NCBI GenBank assembly: GCA_963793645.1
Contig: CAWCAW010000003.1
Coordinates: 434,001 to 498,000 of the forward strand
Length of the DNA: 64,000 nucleotides
Direction: 5' to 3'
Source: CAWCAW01 sp963793645
Lineage (GTDB): Bacteria; Actinomycetota; Acidimicrobiia; Acidimicrobiales; UBA8190
A model generated the notes under the pieces. That model had not been told where the DNA came from, made no database searches, and saw only the letters and a list, made by a program, of their open reading frames with translations. Shown here piece by piece: positions 18,133-26,298 of this stretch. The position numbers and the translations under genes were made by a program. Position 1 is the stretch's first letter, and each line of letters begins with the position of its first letter.

Positions 18133-18551
18133 CGCCCCACCCCCTCGGGACCGGGCACCAGGTCCCGGACCAACGCGAGATAGTACCTGGCGACCCCCAC
18201 GCCAAGGCGAGACCGCAGGCAAAGATCTCCGCCTCGTGCAGCACGGCGCCACGTGGAATCACCTAGAGCGACCCAGGTGATCACCTGCTGGTCATCACGT
18301 CGTCATCCCTCCACACTGGGACACGTTCTGCTGCCGCGCCGCCTTCGGGTGATACGGCAGGGAACCGGTTCGGGGGTGGGTCAACGGTGTTGGGGGGAAG
18401 TTATTTCGGGGTTGTGGCGCGCGGCGTGCCCATGCCCGTTCGTCGACGTCGTCATCGGCGTCGCTCCACCGTTGACACCCCTGCCACCGATTTTGGCTGC
18501 AACCGCCAAGTCGCCATGTACCGACAACCGACATTCACGAAGGAGCCAAAT
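18133..18551. other. 419-bp intergenic region between divergent kinase and secreted-protein genes
   Basis: No credible gene is present. The region holds a 14-bp palindrome at 18274-18287, a CTGCCG...CGGCAG inverted repeat near 18330-18356, and a G-rich stretch at about 18358-18420. AAGGAG just before 18552 is the ribosome-binding site of the next gene. The length suggests promoters for both directions and a long 5' leader for the secreted protein. Confidence 0.6.
18274..18287. promoter_or_regulatory. Perfect 14-bp palindrome CAGGTGATCACCTG
   Basis: A perfect 14-base palindrome 142 bases upstream of the kinase start and 265 upstream of the secreted-protein gene. It has the form of a dimeric regulator site. 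I cannot assign the regulator. Confidence 0.45.
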
Positions 18552-19520
18552 ATGGACCCCCGCACCGCCGGAAAGCGCATTCGCGCCAAGCGCAGTGTCC
18601 GCCTGCTCCTCGCCCTCTGCGTGGCGCTTCTCTCGTTTGCCGTCATCGGTGTGGCTGGTGAAGGCGTCTCGGGCGCAGCGACCGGCCCCGCGTGCACATT
18701 CTCAGGGTCGTTGGGCAGCGAGCCCCTGGTCATGAACGTCACCGCCGGCCAGGTTGTCAATGTCGCCTGTACAGGCCTGTCCGACACCACGCCGTACATG
18801 CTCGTGGAAGCGAGCTTGTTGCTAGCCGTCGATCCCGCCGCCAAGCCGCTGCTCACCGGCCAAGCGACATCGGTCCCCGGGCTCTTGGGCCTCATCTCAG
18901 GCCTGCCTGAGATCAACGCCACGTCGGAGGCCTTCCCGGTGTCCGGCCTGACCGGCAACCTCAATGACGCCTACACGGTGCCCACCACGCAGCCGACGGA
19001 CCCCAATGCCACGTGCCCACCGACCACGCAGCAGTTCAATTCGGGCCTGATCGGGTGCGTCGTGGTCATGATCAACCTGACGACGCTGGCGCCGGTCACG
19101 GCGGGAACATTCATCCTCCACTACAAGACCGACACCTCGCTGCTTCCGCCCAACCCGACGCTCGCCCTGTCGACTGGCTCGCCGACGGTTGGTCAGAAGG
19201 TGACAGTCAGCGACGCTCCCGGCGCCACCACGTACTGGTGGATGGCGACGCTGGTCTCGTTGTACGGCGAGCTCGACGGCCAGAGCGTGGGAGCGTCGCC
19301 GGTGACGGTGAAGATCGGGAAGAAGACGCCCGCATCCACTGTCACGGTCACACCGGCCACCTACAGCGACAGTGTCTTCACACCCCCCAAGCTCTCGGGG
19401 TCCTTCGTGGTGCCGAGGATGGTCCGCGGCAAGAAGACATTGGTGGCGCAGCTCACCGGGACGCTCTTGGGCATCCCCGTCAGCAACTCAGTGACGCAGA
19501 AGATCAAGGTGTCCAAATAG
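18552..19520 (+). CDS. Secreted protein of unknown function, Ig-like fold suspected
   Basis: Of 322 residues. A basic N-terminus and hydrophobic segment (LLLALCVALLSFAVIGVAG) make a signal peptide, with cleavage probably near GVSGAAT. The mature part is Thr/Ser/Pro/Gly-rich with few charges and paired Cys residues, and repeated beta-type stretches (VTAGQVVNVACTGLSDTTPY; SPTVGQKVTVSDAPG; VTVTPATYSDSVFT). That pattern fits an extracellular beta-sandwich protein. AAGGAG precedes ATG 18552. A strong hairpin terminator follows at 19575. I do not recognise a family. Confidence 0.75.
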   Translation: MDPRTAGKRIRAKRSVRLLLALCVALLSFAVIGVAGEGVSGAATGPACTFSGSLGSEPLVMNVTAGQVVNVACTGLSDTTPYMLVEASLLLAVDPAAKPLLTGQATSVPGLLGLISGLPEINATSEAFPVSGLTGNLNDAYTVPTTQPTDPNATCPPTTQQFNSGLIGCVVVMINLTTLAPVTAGTFILHYKTDTSLLPPNPTLALSTGSPTVGQKVTVSDAPGATTYWWMATLVSLYGELDGQSVGASPVTVKIGKKTPASTVTVTPATYSDSVFTPPKLSGSFVVPRMVRGKKTLVAQLTGTLLGIPVSNSVTQKIKVSK

Positions 19521-19574
19521 TCGTGTGGAAGTAGTCACACGTTCATAGAGCGCAGAGGGTGGGCGACGCGTCTT

Positions 19575-19608
19575 CGCCACCTGGGGTGGACCATCATTCC
19601 AGGTGGCG
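19575..19608 (+). terminator. Strong hairpin after the secreted-protein gene
   Basis: CGCCACCTGG (19575-19584) and CCAGGTGGCG (19599-19608) form a perfect 10-bp stem with a 14-base loop, 55 bases after the stop codon. No T-run follows, as is common for actinobacterial terminators. Confidence 0.6.
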
Positions 19609-19726
19609 GTGGCGTCTCTCCCTGGCCCGCCGAGACCGCACCGCGCCGACCCGCACCACTGGGGTCCTGGCAGCAGCCGATGTACTGTGACTCTCCACGT
19701 AGACGAGCGGCGGCCAGGAGGTCGAC

Positions 19727-20026
19727 ATGTCGGACACCTGCACCCATATGGACACCGTCAAGGACGTGGTGCCGTCGAGCAACGGGTGTGAGGACTGCTT
19801 GCGCATCGGCGGACAGTGGCTCCATCTCAGGCTGTGCATGCACTGCGGCCACGTCGGCTGTTGCGACGACTCGCCCAACCGTCACGCCACCGCCCACTTT
19901 CATGCCAACAATCCTGATCACCCCATCATCCGCTCCTTCGAGCCGGGGGAGGATTGGTGGTACTGCTACTTGGACGACTTGGCCTTCGACGTACCGGGTG
20001 CACCACCCGCACCGTCGCACACGTAG
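19727..20026 (+). CDS. UBP-type zinc-finger protein
   Basis: A 99-residue protein rich in Cys and His: CTHMDTV, CEDC, LHLRLCMHCGHVGCCDDS, then NRHATAHFHANNPDHPIIRS. This is the bacterial ZnF-UBP domain (PF02148), predicted to fold around zinc. Bacteria lack the ubiquitin seen by the eukaryotic version, so the role is unknown. AGGAGG sits upstream of ATG 19727. It is followed by a ferredoxin after 48 bases; the two may be co-transcribed. Confidence 0.88.
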   Translation: MSDTCTHMDTVKDVVPSSNGCEDCLRIGGQWLHLRLCMHCGHVGCCDDSPNRHATAHFHANNPDHPIIRSFEPGEDWWYCYLDDLAFDVPGAPPAPSHT

Positions 20027-20074
20027 CTCTCTGCGCCGTAGTCCGCAGTCGCGCCGATCACGACCGGGATCGAT

Positions 20075-20446
20075 GTGAGCAAGGAATCAGCCAATGCCGA
20101 ACGGGCGCTGGCTACCAAGCGCCGCGCCGCCCAAGACCCCAACCGCCCCGGCCTGCGTTGCAACGCGCCGCCCGGCACGTGGGGGCCGGTCGTCGATCAT
20201 GGTCGTTGTGAAGCCAAGGCCGACTGTGTCGTCGTGTGTCCCAATGATGTGTTCGAAGTCCGTCGCATACAGGACGCTGACTTCTCGGCTCTGCCGATAC
20301 TCGCCAAGATGCTCGTCATGGCGCACCGTCGCCAGACGGCGTACACACCGAACCTCGAGGGATGCCGGGCCTGCGGGTTGTGCGTGGTGGCCTGTCCGGA
20401 GGATGCCATGTCCCTCATCGCCTTCGACTCGGGCGCACCGATCTGA
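20075..20446 (+). CDS. Two-cluster ferredoxin with an atypical first motif
   Basis: Of 123 residues. The second half has a canonical 4Fe-4S motif, CRACGLCVVACPEDAM. The first motif reads CEAKADCVVVCP, i.e. C-x5-C-x3-CP rather than CxxCxxCxxxCP, as in 7Fe-type or modified ferredoxins with one 3Fe-4S cluster. The N-terminal 30 residues are basic. The GTG start at 20075 is the only in-frame start that keeps the N-terminus. It is probably a cytoplasmic electron carrier; the partner is unknown. The following methyltransferase begins 33 bases after its stop. Confidence 0.83.
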   Translation: MSKESANAERALATKRRAAQDPNRPGLRCNAPPGTWGPVVDHGRCEAKADCVVVCPNDVFEVRRIQDADFSALPILAKMLVMAHRRQTAYTPNLEGCRACGLCVVACPEDAMSLIAFDSGAPI

Positions 20447-20478
20447 GCGCCGCCGAGAACCTCGAGGCGACGACCTCG

Positions 20479-21213
20479 GTGCTGCGAGCGGCCGGGTGCG
20501 TGGCTGCCGAAGAGGAAGCCCTCGAGCTGACACAGCTCGCCAACGGGGACGCCGCCCGCCTCGGTGATCTGCTGCGACGGCGGTGCGCCGGAGAACCGCT
20601 GGCATGGCTGGTCGGTTCGGTTCGCTTCTGCGGGGAGAAAGTGGTGGTGCATCCCGACGTCTACGTGCCGCGCTGGCAGAGTGAACCGATGGCCCTGGAA
20701 GCAGTCACTCGCCTGGCGCCACACGGCGTCGCCGTGGATCTCTGCACCGGGGCGGGAGCCATCGCCGTCGTGATCGGCGCCCGGCGGCCGGGGGCCCGAG
20801 TGGTCGCCACTGACAACGACGCACGGGCAGTGACATCCGCGCGAGCCAATGGCGTCGAAACCTACGAAGGAGATCTGGCCGCCCCCCTTGGCGACGATCT
20901 CACCGGATCGGTCGACGTGGTGACGGCGGTGGTGCCGTATGTTCCGACAGAAGCGCTGCACCTCTTGCCCCGTGATGTCCTCGCCTTCGAGCCTCGTCAC
21001 GCCCTCGACGGCGGCCCGGGTGGGATGACCGTGCTCGTCCGCGTTGTGGTGGCGGCAGCAACGCTGCTTCGGCCCGGGGGATCCCTTCTCCTCGAGCTCG
21101 GTGCCACCCAGGCCGATCAGCTCGAACCGGTCCTGGCTGACAACGCCTATCGAGACGTGGAACTGTTGGTCGACGAGGACGGCGATCTCAGGGCGCTCGC
21201 CTGTCGTCATTGA
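20479..21213 (+). CDS. PrmC/HemK-like class I methyltransferase
   Basis: About 244 residues from GTG 20479; the frame is open further upstream, overlapping the ferredoxin, so the start is uncertain. The short N-terminal helical part (AAGCVAAEEEALELTQLA, RRRCAGEPLAWLVGSVRF) is the PrmC/HemK substrate-binding domain. The SAM motif I is VAVDLCTGAGAIAVVIGARR. The expected NPPY is replaced by VVPYVPTEAL. This is the variant I associate with actinobacterial PrmC paralogues rather than the release-factor methyltransferase itself. Its substrate is unknown. Confidence 0.78.
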   Translation: MLRAAGCVAAEEEALELTQLANGDAARLGDLLRRRCAGEPLAWLVGSVRFCGEKVVVHPDVYVPRWQSEPMALEAVTRLAPHGVAVDLCTGAGAIAVVIGARRPGARVVATDNDARAVTSARANGVETYEGDLAAPLGDDLTGSVDVVTAVVPYVPTEALHLLPRDVLAFEPRHALDGGPGGMTVLVRVVVAAATLLRPGGSLLLELGATQADQLEPVLADNAYRDVELLVDEDGDLRALACRH

Positions 21214-21245
21214 CTCACCTGCGAGGAAACCCACCGGAGGCAACC

Positions 21246-21848
21246 ATGGGCGATGTGTCGATCGAACTGACGATGTCGCTGGATGGGTTCATCGCCGGCC
21301 CCAACGACGGTCCGGACAATCCGCTGGGTGACGGCGGGATGAAGCTCTTCGAGTGGTGGAGGGCGGGCACCGAGCGCCTCGGGCCCGACGATCGATTCAT
21401 GCCGCCCACCCGCAGTCGCGCCGTGGTCGAGGAGATGTTCCAATGCGGGGCGATCATCACCGGGCGGCGAACCTTCGATATTGCCGACGGATGGGGGGGC
21501 CATCATCCTGTCGGCGCACCCTTCTTTCTCCTCACCCATCGGCCCGTCGACCGCAACGTGGGCCCGGGGACCGGCGGCACCGTTGTCACCGACGGCATCC
21601 ATGGCGCCCTGGAACAAGCGCGCGCCGTGGCCGGGGATCGCCCCATCGCCGTAGGTGCCGCCGACGTCGCCCAGCAGTATTTGCAAGCCGGACTCGTGGA
21701 CGAGATCCAGGTGAGCCTGGTGCCCGTCGTATTGGCCGGAGGTATCTCGCTGTTCGCCCACCTCCAGGGACATCAGCCTCAACTCGAGTGCATCCGAGTG
21801 GTCGAATCCGACGGTGTCACCCACCTGCGCTACCGGGTCGTGAAATAG
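21246..21848 (+). CDS. Dihydrofolate-reductase-like / RibD C-terminal family protein
   Basis: Two hundred residues. It starts MGDVSIELTMSLDGFIAGPN and has GRRTFDIADGW, GAPFFLLTHR and AAAD/GAADVAQQYLQAGLVDE, with ISLVPVVLAGG-type ending (VSLVPVVLAGGISLFAH). These are hallmarks of the RibD C-terminal/DHFR-like reductase family, which binds NADPH. GGAGG five bases before ATG 21246 decides the start. No folate or riboflavin genes are nearby, so the substrate is unknown. Confidence 0.88.
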   Translation: MGDVSIELTMSLDGFIAGPNDGPDNPLGDGGMKLFEWWRAGTERLGPDDRFMPPTRSRAVVEEMFQCGAIITGRRTFDIADGWGGHHPVGAPFFLLTHRPVDRNVGPGTGGTVVTDGIHGALEQARAVAGDRPIAVGAADVAQQYLQAGLVDEIQVSLVPVVLAGGISLFAHLQGHQPQLECIRVVESDGVTHLRYRVVK

Positions 21849-21929
21849 CCGGGGACCCGTTCGTCCAATGGCAACGAGCGACCTGGGTCGATGACCGGTG
21901 GGGAGCGCGCCGGAGTGTGGGGTGAGGCA

Positions 21930-22931
21930 GTGAGGCTACGCAGGGTCACGGTGGCAGCCATCGCCGCGTGCCTGGTGGCATTGGGGATCGAGGCCAGCGC
22001 CACCAGGTCCCTCGGTGCCGCACCTGCCGTCGCCGCCACCCAGCCAGTGGACATGGCCGCGCCGTACGAGTACTTGGGTTGGGGGAACCCCCAGTCCCCC
22101 ACCGGGGTCATGGCGTCAACCGGGATCAAGGACCTGACCTTGGCCTTCATCCTCTCCAAAGGCCGGTGCCATCCGGCCTGGGACGGCTCACGTCCGTTGC
22201 TGTCGGGGTCGGATCAAGGCGCCATAACCAGCATCCGGGCTGCGGGGGGTGACATCGACGTTTCGTTCGGAGGATGGAGCGGTAACAAGCTGGGCAACTC
22301 GTGCAAGACCGTCGACGCCTTGGCAGGCGCCTATCAGCAAGTCATCACCGACTACTCCCTCCGTGCCATCGACATCGACATCGAACACACCGAGATCTCC
22401 AGTGCCAAAGTCCGCAAGCGAGTGATCGCCGCGCTGGCCATGGTGCAAAGCGCCAACCCCGGCCTTGAGATCTCCGTCACCTTCGGCACCAACGAAAACG
22501 GCCCTGGCGCCCCAGGAGTCAGCCTGATCGATGATGCCGCCGCCATCGGGTTCCGGCCCACGGCGTGGACGATCATGCCATTTGACTTCGGCGCCCCCGT
22601 CTCGAACATGGCGATGGTGTCCATCGAGGCGGCCCAGGGGCTCGATCAGGTTCTGGCGGGTGCGTACCACGAGTCCGATGCAACTGCCTTTACGCAGATG
22701 GGCATCTCGTCGATGAACGGACAAACAGACGACACCGGCGAGACGGTCACGGTGGCGAACTTTCAGGAAATCGTGACCTTCGCCCAGAACAACCATCTGG
22801 CCCGGCTGACCTTTTGGTCGATCAACCGAGACCGTCCGTGCGGCGGAGCCGACACGAGCTCAGACAGCTGTAGCGGCCCCTCCCAGCAGCCCTACGCCTT
22901 TACCGATCTGGTGGCGCAGTATCACGGCTGA
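21930..22931 (+). CDS. Secreted GH18-family glycosidase (chitinase-like)
   Basis: A signal peptide (VTVAAIAACLVALGIEASA) precedes the catalytic barrel. Features are GGDIDVSFGGWSGNKLG (strand 3 SxGG) and RAIDIDIEHTEI, the DxDxE catalytic signature of GH18, then WTIMPFDFGAP (MxYD-equivalent) and LTFWSINRDRPC (strand 8 Trp). Four or so Cys residues suggest extracellular disulphides. The protein could cleave chitin or other GlcNAc polymers. GTG 21930 is preferred; ATG 21891 would add 13 residues. The 3' end converges on the L,D-transpeptidase. Confidence 0.84.
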   Translation: MRLRRVTVAAIAACLVALGIEASATRSLGAAPAVAATQPVDMAAPYEYLGWGNPQSPTGVMASTGIKDLTLAFILSKGRCHPAWDGSRPLLSGSDQGAITSIRAAGGDIDVSFGGWSGNKLGNSCKTVDALAGAYQQVITDYSLRAIDIDIEHTEISSAKVRKRVIAALAMVQSANPGLEISVTFGTNENGPGAPGVSLIDDAAAIGFRPTAWTIMPFDFGAPVSNMAMVSIEAAQGLDQVLAGAYHESDATAFTQMGISSMNGQTDDTGETVTVANFQEIVTFAQNNHLARLTFWSINRDRPCGGADTSSDSCSGPSQQPYAFTDLVAQYHG

Positions 22932-22968
22932 CTCTGAGAGCCGGCCCGTGGGCGCATTCGGTTGTCGC

Positions 22969-24465
22969 TCAGTACACCCAGACGGACGTGCCAATCGGCG
23001 CCAGGTTGTTGGCCCAGATCCAGTTGATGGCTTCGTCACTCACCCGTGCACATCCGTGCGAGACGGGCTCGGGCGGGACTGAACCGTCGCCGTGGATGGC
23101 GTAACCGCCCGTGAAGAACTTGGGACGCCACAGCTGGCCGAGTGAGTCGGTCACCGTGCCATTGACCTGGCGATAGATCTGGAACTGGCCTTGGGGAGTG
23201 GTGGCCACCGACGTCACGCCGTCACTGGTGTAGGTGTAGCCACCGCCGGTTGACGTGTTGAGCACCCATTCGAGCTTGCCGTTGGTCACGAACATCAAAA
23301 GATCGTCTTGAAGGTCGATCTCGATCACATACCCAGACGTGCTGCGGGGTTGGGGAACCACGCCCTCGGCCAGGGCGGCCCACGTGGCGGATCCGACGGT
23401 GCCGGTGCGAGGCAGGTTGGCCGCCTTCTCCAAGGCATAGACCGCTTGTTCGGTGCTGTCGCCGAAGGTGCCGCCGGTGGTGCCCACCCAGTAGCCGAGC
23501 GCGGTGAGCCGCTGTTGCAGCGCCACCACGGCGGGGCCGCTCGAACCGGGACTGAGCGTGCCCGATGGACCGGGCGTGGTGGGAAGCAACCAGTAGCCGC
23601 CGCCGTCAGTGGTGGCCGTGATGCCGGCGATCGGGTCCACCAGCGTTTGCCCACCCATGGACCCGAAGTATCCGGCGTCGCCGAAGGAGAACACCCCGCC
23701 GTCGGAGGCGACCAGCCAGTAGCCGTGGCCGCTCGCCGTGGCGGCCATGCTCACCACCGGCGCGGCCAGGGGGCTTCCGCCCATCGAGTTGTAGAAGCCG
23801 GCATCGCCGAAAGCGAACACCCCACCGTCAGAGGCGACCAGCCAGTAGCCGTGACCGCTCGGTGTGGCGGCGATACCCACCACCGGGGCGTGCAAAGGGC
23901 TTCCGCCCATGGAACCGTGGAAGGCGGCATCGCCGAAAGCGAACACCCCTCCGTCAGAGGCAACCAGCCAGTAGCCGTGACCGCTCGGTGTGGTGGCCAT
24001 GGCGACCACGGGCGCAGAGAGGGGGCTTCCGCCCATCGAGTTGTAGAAGCCGGCGCCGCCAAAGGCGAATATCCCGCCGTCGGAGGCGACGAGCCAGTAG
24101 CCGTTTCCGCTCGGCGTGGCCGCCATGCCGACCACGGGGCGGGCCAAGGTCGTGCCACCCATCGACCCGAAGTACCCGGCATCGCCGTACGAGAAGATCC
24201 CGCCGTCGGAGCCGACCATCCAGTATCCCGAGTTACTCGGCGCGGCAGCCATGCCCACCACGGGGGCGCTGAGCTGCAATGCCGTGGAGGGTCCATAGAA
24301 GGCGGCGTCACCGAACGGAACGGGCTGGGCGGCGATGTCGGGATAGGTCGACGTCGACGCCGCCGCCGCTGAGGCCGCGCCCAACTCGACGGCGGGAATG
24401 ACCAGCGCACAGCTCACCACAGCAACGACGAGCATGACCCAGCGTCCGAAAAAGACCTTCTTCAT
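22969..24465 (-). CDS. L,D-transpeptidase with propeller repeats and peptidoglycan-binding domain
   Basis: Of 498 residues from ATG 24465. A signal peptide (WVMLVVAVVSCALVIPAVEL) is followed by five 42-residue repeats of the form GYWLVASDGGVFAFGDAGF plus a degenerate sixth, probably a beta-propeller. A PG_binding_1 domain follows (GPAVVALQQRLTALGYWVGT). The YkuD catalytic domain has IHGDGS and SHGCARVSDEAI, including the catalytic Cys. It should cross-link or attach proteins to peptidoglycan outside the membrane. The repeat family is common in Acidimicrobiia surface proteins, which supports the lineage guess. Convergent with the GH18 gene. Confidence 0.92.
   Translation of the reverse strand: MKKVFFGRWVMLVVAVVSCALVIPAVELGAASAAAASTSTYPDIAAQPVPFGDAAFYGPSTALQLSAPVVGMAAAPSNSGYWMVGSDGGIFSYGDAGYFGSMGGTTLARPVVGMAATPSGNGYWLVASDGGIFAFGGAGFYNSMGGSPLSAPVVAMATTPSGHGYWLVASDGGVFAFGDAAFHGSMGGSPLHAPVVGIAATPSGHGYWLVASDGGVFAFGDAGFYNSMGGSPLAAPVVSMAATASGHGYWLVASDGGVFSFGDAGYFGSMGGQTLVDPIAGITATTDGGGYWLLPTTPGPSGTLSPGSSGPAVVALQQRLTALGYWVGTTGGTFGDSTEQAVYALEKAANLPRTGTVGSATWAALAEGVVPQPRSTSGYVIEIDLQDDLLMFVTNGKLEWVLNTSTGGGYTYTSDGVTSVATTPQGQFQIYRQVNGTVTDSLGQLWRPKFFTGGYAIHGDGSVPPEPVSHGCARVSDEAINWIWANNLAPIGTSVWVY
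23632..24261. repeat. Five 126-bp coding repeats (42-residue propeller blades)
   Basis: Five in-frame units, each beginning near VVGMAATPSG and ending SMGGSPL.AP, plus a partial unit to about 23570. Nucleotide similarity between units 2-4 is high, so the array could expand or contract by recombination. Confidence 0.9.
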
Positions 24466-24529
24466 GCCACCAGGCAAGCATCTCCGCATGTCAACCGCCA
24501 GTCTTTCGAGATCACTGACGATGGTGCGT

Positions 24530-25699
24530 TCACGTGGCGACCGGTTCTGCCTGTGTCACGTCGTCAGGGCTGCGCAGCCGGGCAGTCCATTTCTCCTCGA
24601 TATGCCCGTAGCGCCAGATGAGCATGGTGGCCACCCAGGTCACGATGAACATCCCGACGATCACGAACCCGGCCGTATTGATGTTGAAGCTGTACATAAA
24701 TCCCCAAAAGCCGTGGGTCTTGCTCAGGCCGTGGAACTCCTGGGGGATGAGCCCGAGCGCTTCGATGCCGCCGATGAAGAAACAGATGGCCACCGAGAGG
24801 CCCGTGATGACCAGGTTGTAATACACCTTGCGGACCGGGTTGAAAAACGCCCACCCGTAGGCCAAGTTCATGAAAATCCCGTCGGTTGTGTCCATCAGCG
24901 TCATACCGGCGGTGAACAAGATAGGCAGGCAGATGATGGCGTACCACGGCACATGCCGGGAGGCGTAAAGGGCCGTCGTCGCCAGTAATGCCACTTCGGT
25001 AGCGGTGTCGAATCCCATACCGAAAACGACACCAACCGGATAGATCTGCCATTCCTTGTTGATGCTGTTCATCCATCTGCCGAAGAATCGGTAGAAGAAG
25101 CCACGGTTCTCCAGCTGACGCTCGAGTTCCGCTTCGTCGAAGTCGCCTCGGCGCATGGAACGAAACACCCGCGCGATTCCGGCCAGAACCACAAGGTTCA
25201 GCATTCCGATCAGGAAAAGGAACGCGGCGGAGACGCTTGTGCCGAACACGCCACCGAACTGCTCCAGCCCTGAGTTGTTGTGGGAGACGGCACCGAACAC
25301 CGTTTTCTCGGCGATGATGATGCCGATCCCGATCACCACCACGATGGTCGAGTGACCCAGAGAGAAGAAGAATCCGAAGCCGAGCGGCCTCGGCTCGCCG
25401 GAATCTCGACGCTGGTTCATGGCCTTGCGGGTGGTGTTGTCGATGGCCGAGATGTGATCGGCATCGAAGGCGTGACGGAGGCCCAAGGTGTAGGCCAAGA
25501 CGCTCACACCGATCCCGAGGCCCCGGTAGTGAGCGGGGACCACGAACACGGCGAAGATAAAGAAGCCCACAACATGGAGGGCCGCGATGGCGCCGTACAT
25601 GGCCAGCACCCGGAATCGTTCGGTCGGATCCAAGGCGCCGAACGAGGCGCGCAGCATGGCTCTGGCTCCCAACTTCGGCATGGGGACCTCGCTCGCCAT
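24530..25699 (-). CDS. Nickel/cobalt permease, NiCoT (HoxN/NixA) family
   Basis: Of 389 residues, with about eight transmembrane helices. The family signature HX4DH occurs in YTLGLRHAFDADHISAIDN. The others are LGHSTIVVVIGIGII, GMGFDTATEVALLA and GMTLMDTTDGIFM. A charged loop of about 40 residues (RRGDFDEAELERQLE) separates the halves, as usual. It imports Ni2+ or Co2+ across the cytoplasmic membrane. The gene is divergent from a Fur-family regulator, so the regulator probably responds to the same metal. AAGAAGG precedes ATG 25699. Confidence 0.95.
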   Translation of the reverse strand: MASEVPMPKLGARAMLRASFGALDPTERFRVLAMYGAIAALHVVGFFIFAVFVVPAHYRGLGIGVSVLAYTLGLRHAFDADHISAIDNTTRKAMNQRRDSGEPRPLGFGFFFSLGHSTIVVVIGIGIIIAEKTVFGAVSHNNSGLEQFGGVFGTSVSAAFLFLIGMLNLVVLAGIARVFRSMRRGDFDEAELERQLENRGFFYRFFGRWMNSINKEWQIYPVGVVFGMGFDTATEVALLATTALYASRHVPWYAIICLPILFTAGMTLMDTTDGIFMNLAYGWAFFNPVRKVYYNLVITGLSVAICFFIGGIEALGLIPQEFHGLSKTHGFWGFMYSFNINTAGFVIVGMFIVTWVATMLIWRYGHIEEKWTARLRSPDDVTQAEPVAT

Positions 25700-25818
25700 G
25701 ACCTTCTTCGTCCTTCTTTGCTCGGCCTGTCCTGGCTCGGCTCACCGTGCCATAAATGCGAGCTGGACGCAATCGGGATCTGGTCGCCAAAAGATGACGG
25801 GCGGCGTATCCTGAGGCG
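25700..25818. promoter_or_regulatory. Divergent promoter region of nickel permease and Fur-family gene
   Basis: This 119-base region must hold both promoters. ATGCG-N6-CGCAAT at about 25757-25774 is an imperfect inverted repeat loosely like the TTGCA-N5-TGCAA form of Nur sites. I regard it only as the best candidate operator. Confidence 0.35.
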
Positions 25819-26277
25819 GTGAGCAAGCCGCTCGTCGCCCACGTGGCCGACATGGCCGAGGTCTCGACCGTGGAGGACGTGCTGGCGCTGGTGCGTAGAC
25901 AAGGGGGACGGGTGACGCCCTCGCGACGGGTGCTGCTGGAGACCCTGTTCGAGTCACCAGAGCACCTGAGCGCAGAGGACCTGGCCGAAACCGTCCAGTC
26001 CCAGATGCCCGATGTGCATATCTCGACCATCTACCGAAACCTCGACGAGCTTCAGCGGCTCGGAGTGATCGTCCACTCGCACCTCGGCCATGGTCCGGCG
26101 ACCTATCAGCTTGCTGCCATGGCCCACGCCCATTTCCTGTGCGAAGAGTGCGGCATGACCATCGAAGGGCCCGACGAGCTTTTTCGTGGCTTGGCCCGGT
26201 CGGTCAAGGCGAAACTGGGGTTTTCCATCGACCCCCGTCACTTCGCCATTCTCGGCCGCTGCTCCGGGTGTGAATAA
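25819..26277 (+). CDS. Fur-family metalloregulator, Nur-like by context
   Basis: Of 152 residues. The N-terminal winged helix reads GGRVTPSRRVLLETLFESPE and VHISTIYRNLDELQRLGVIV. The C-terminal dimer and metal domain has HSHLGHGPATYQL, HAHFLCEECG and a terminal LGRCSGCE, giving two CxxC pairs for structural zinc. It starts at GTG 25819. Divergence from a nickel/cobalt permease suggests a Nur-type nickel repressor; Zur is the alternative. A SnoaL-like gene follows after 21 bases. Confidence 0.9.
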   Translation: MSKPLVAHVADMAEVSTVEDVLALVRRQGGRVTPSRRVLLETLFESPEHLSAEDLAETVQSQMPDVHISTIYRNLDELQRLGVIVHSHLGHGPATYQLAAMAHAHFLCEECGMTIEGPDELFRGLARSVKAKLGFSIDPRHFAILGRCSGCE

Positions 26278-26298
26278 TCGTTAGGGTTTTACGACCCG

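Noticed and set aside
18300..18551. Possible ydaO (c-di-AMP) riboswitch before the secreted-protein gene
   Set aside because: GGGAACC and GGGGGTG are loosely similar, but the conserved GGGGTGAAT and downstream GACAGCTAAC elements are absent.
23308..24372. Long rightward open frame of 354 codons over the transpeptidase
   Set aside because: It is antisense to the conserved propeller repeats; its own product is low-complexity His/Arg/Gly-rich with no family, as expected from reading high-GC3 repeats on the opposite strand.
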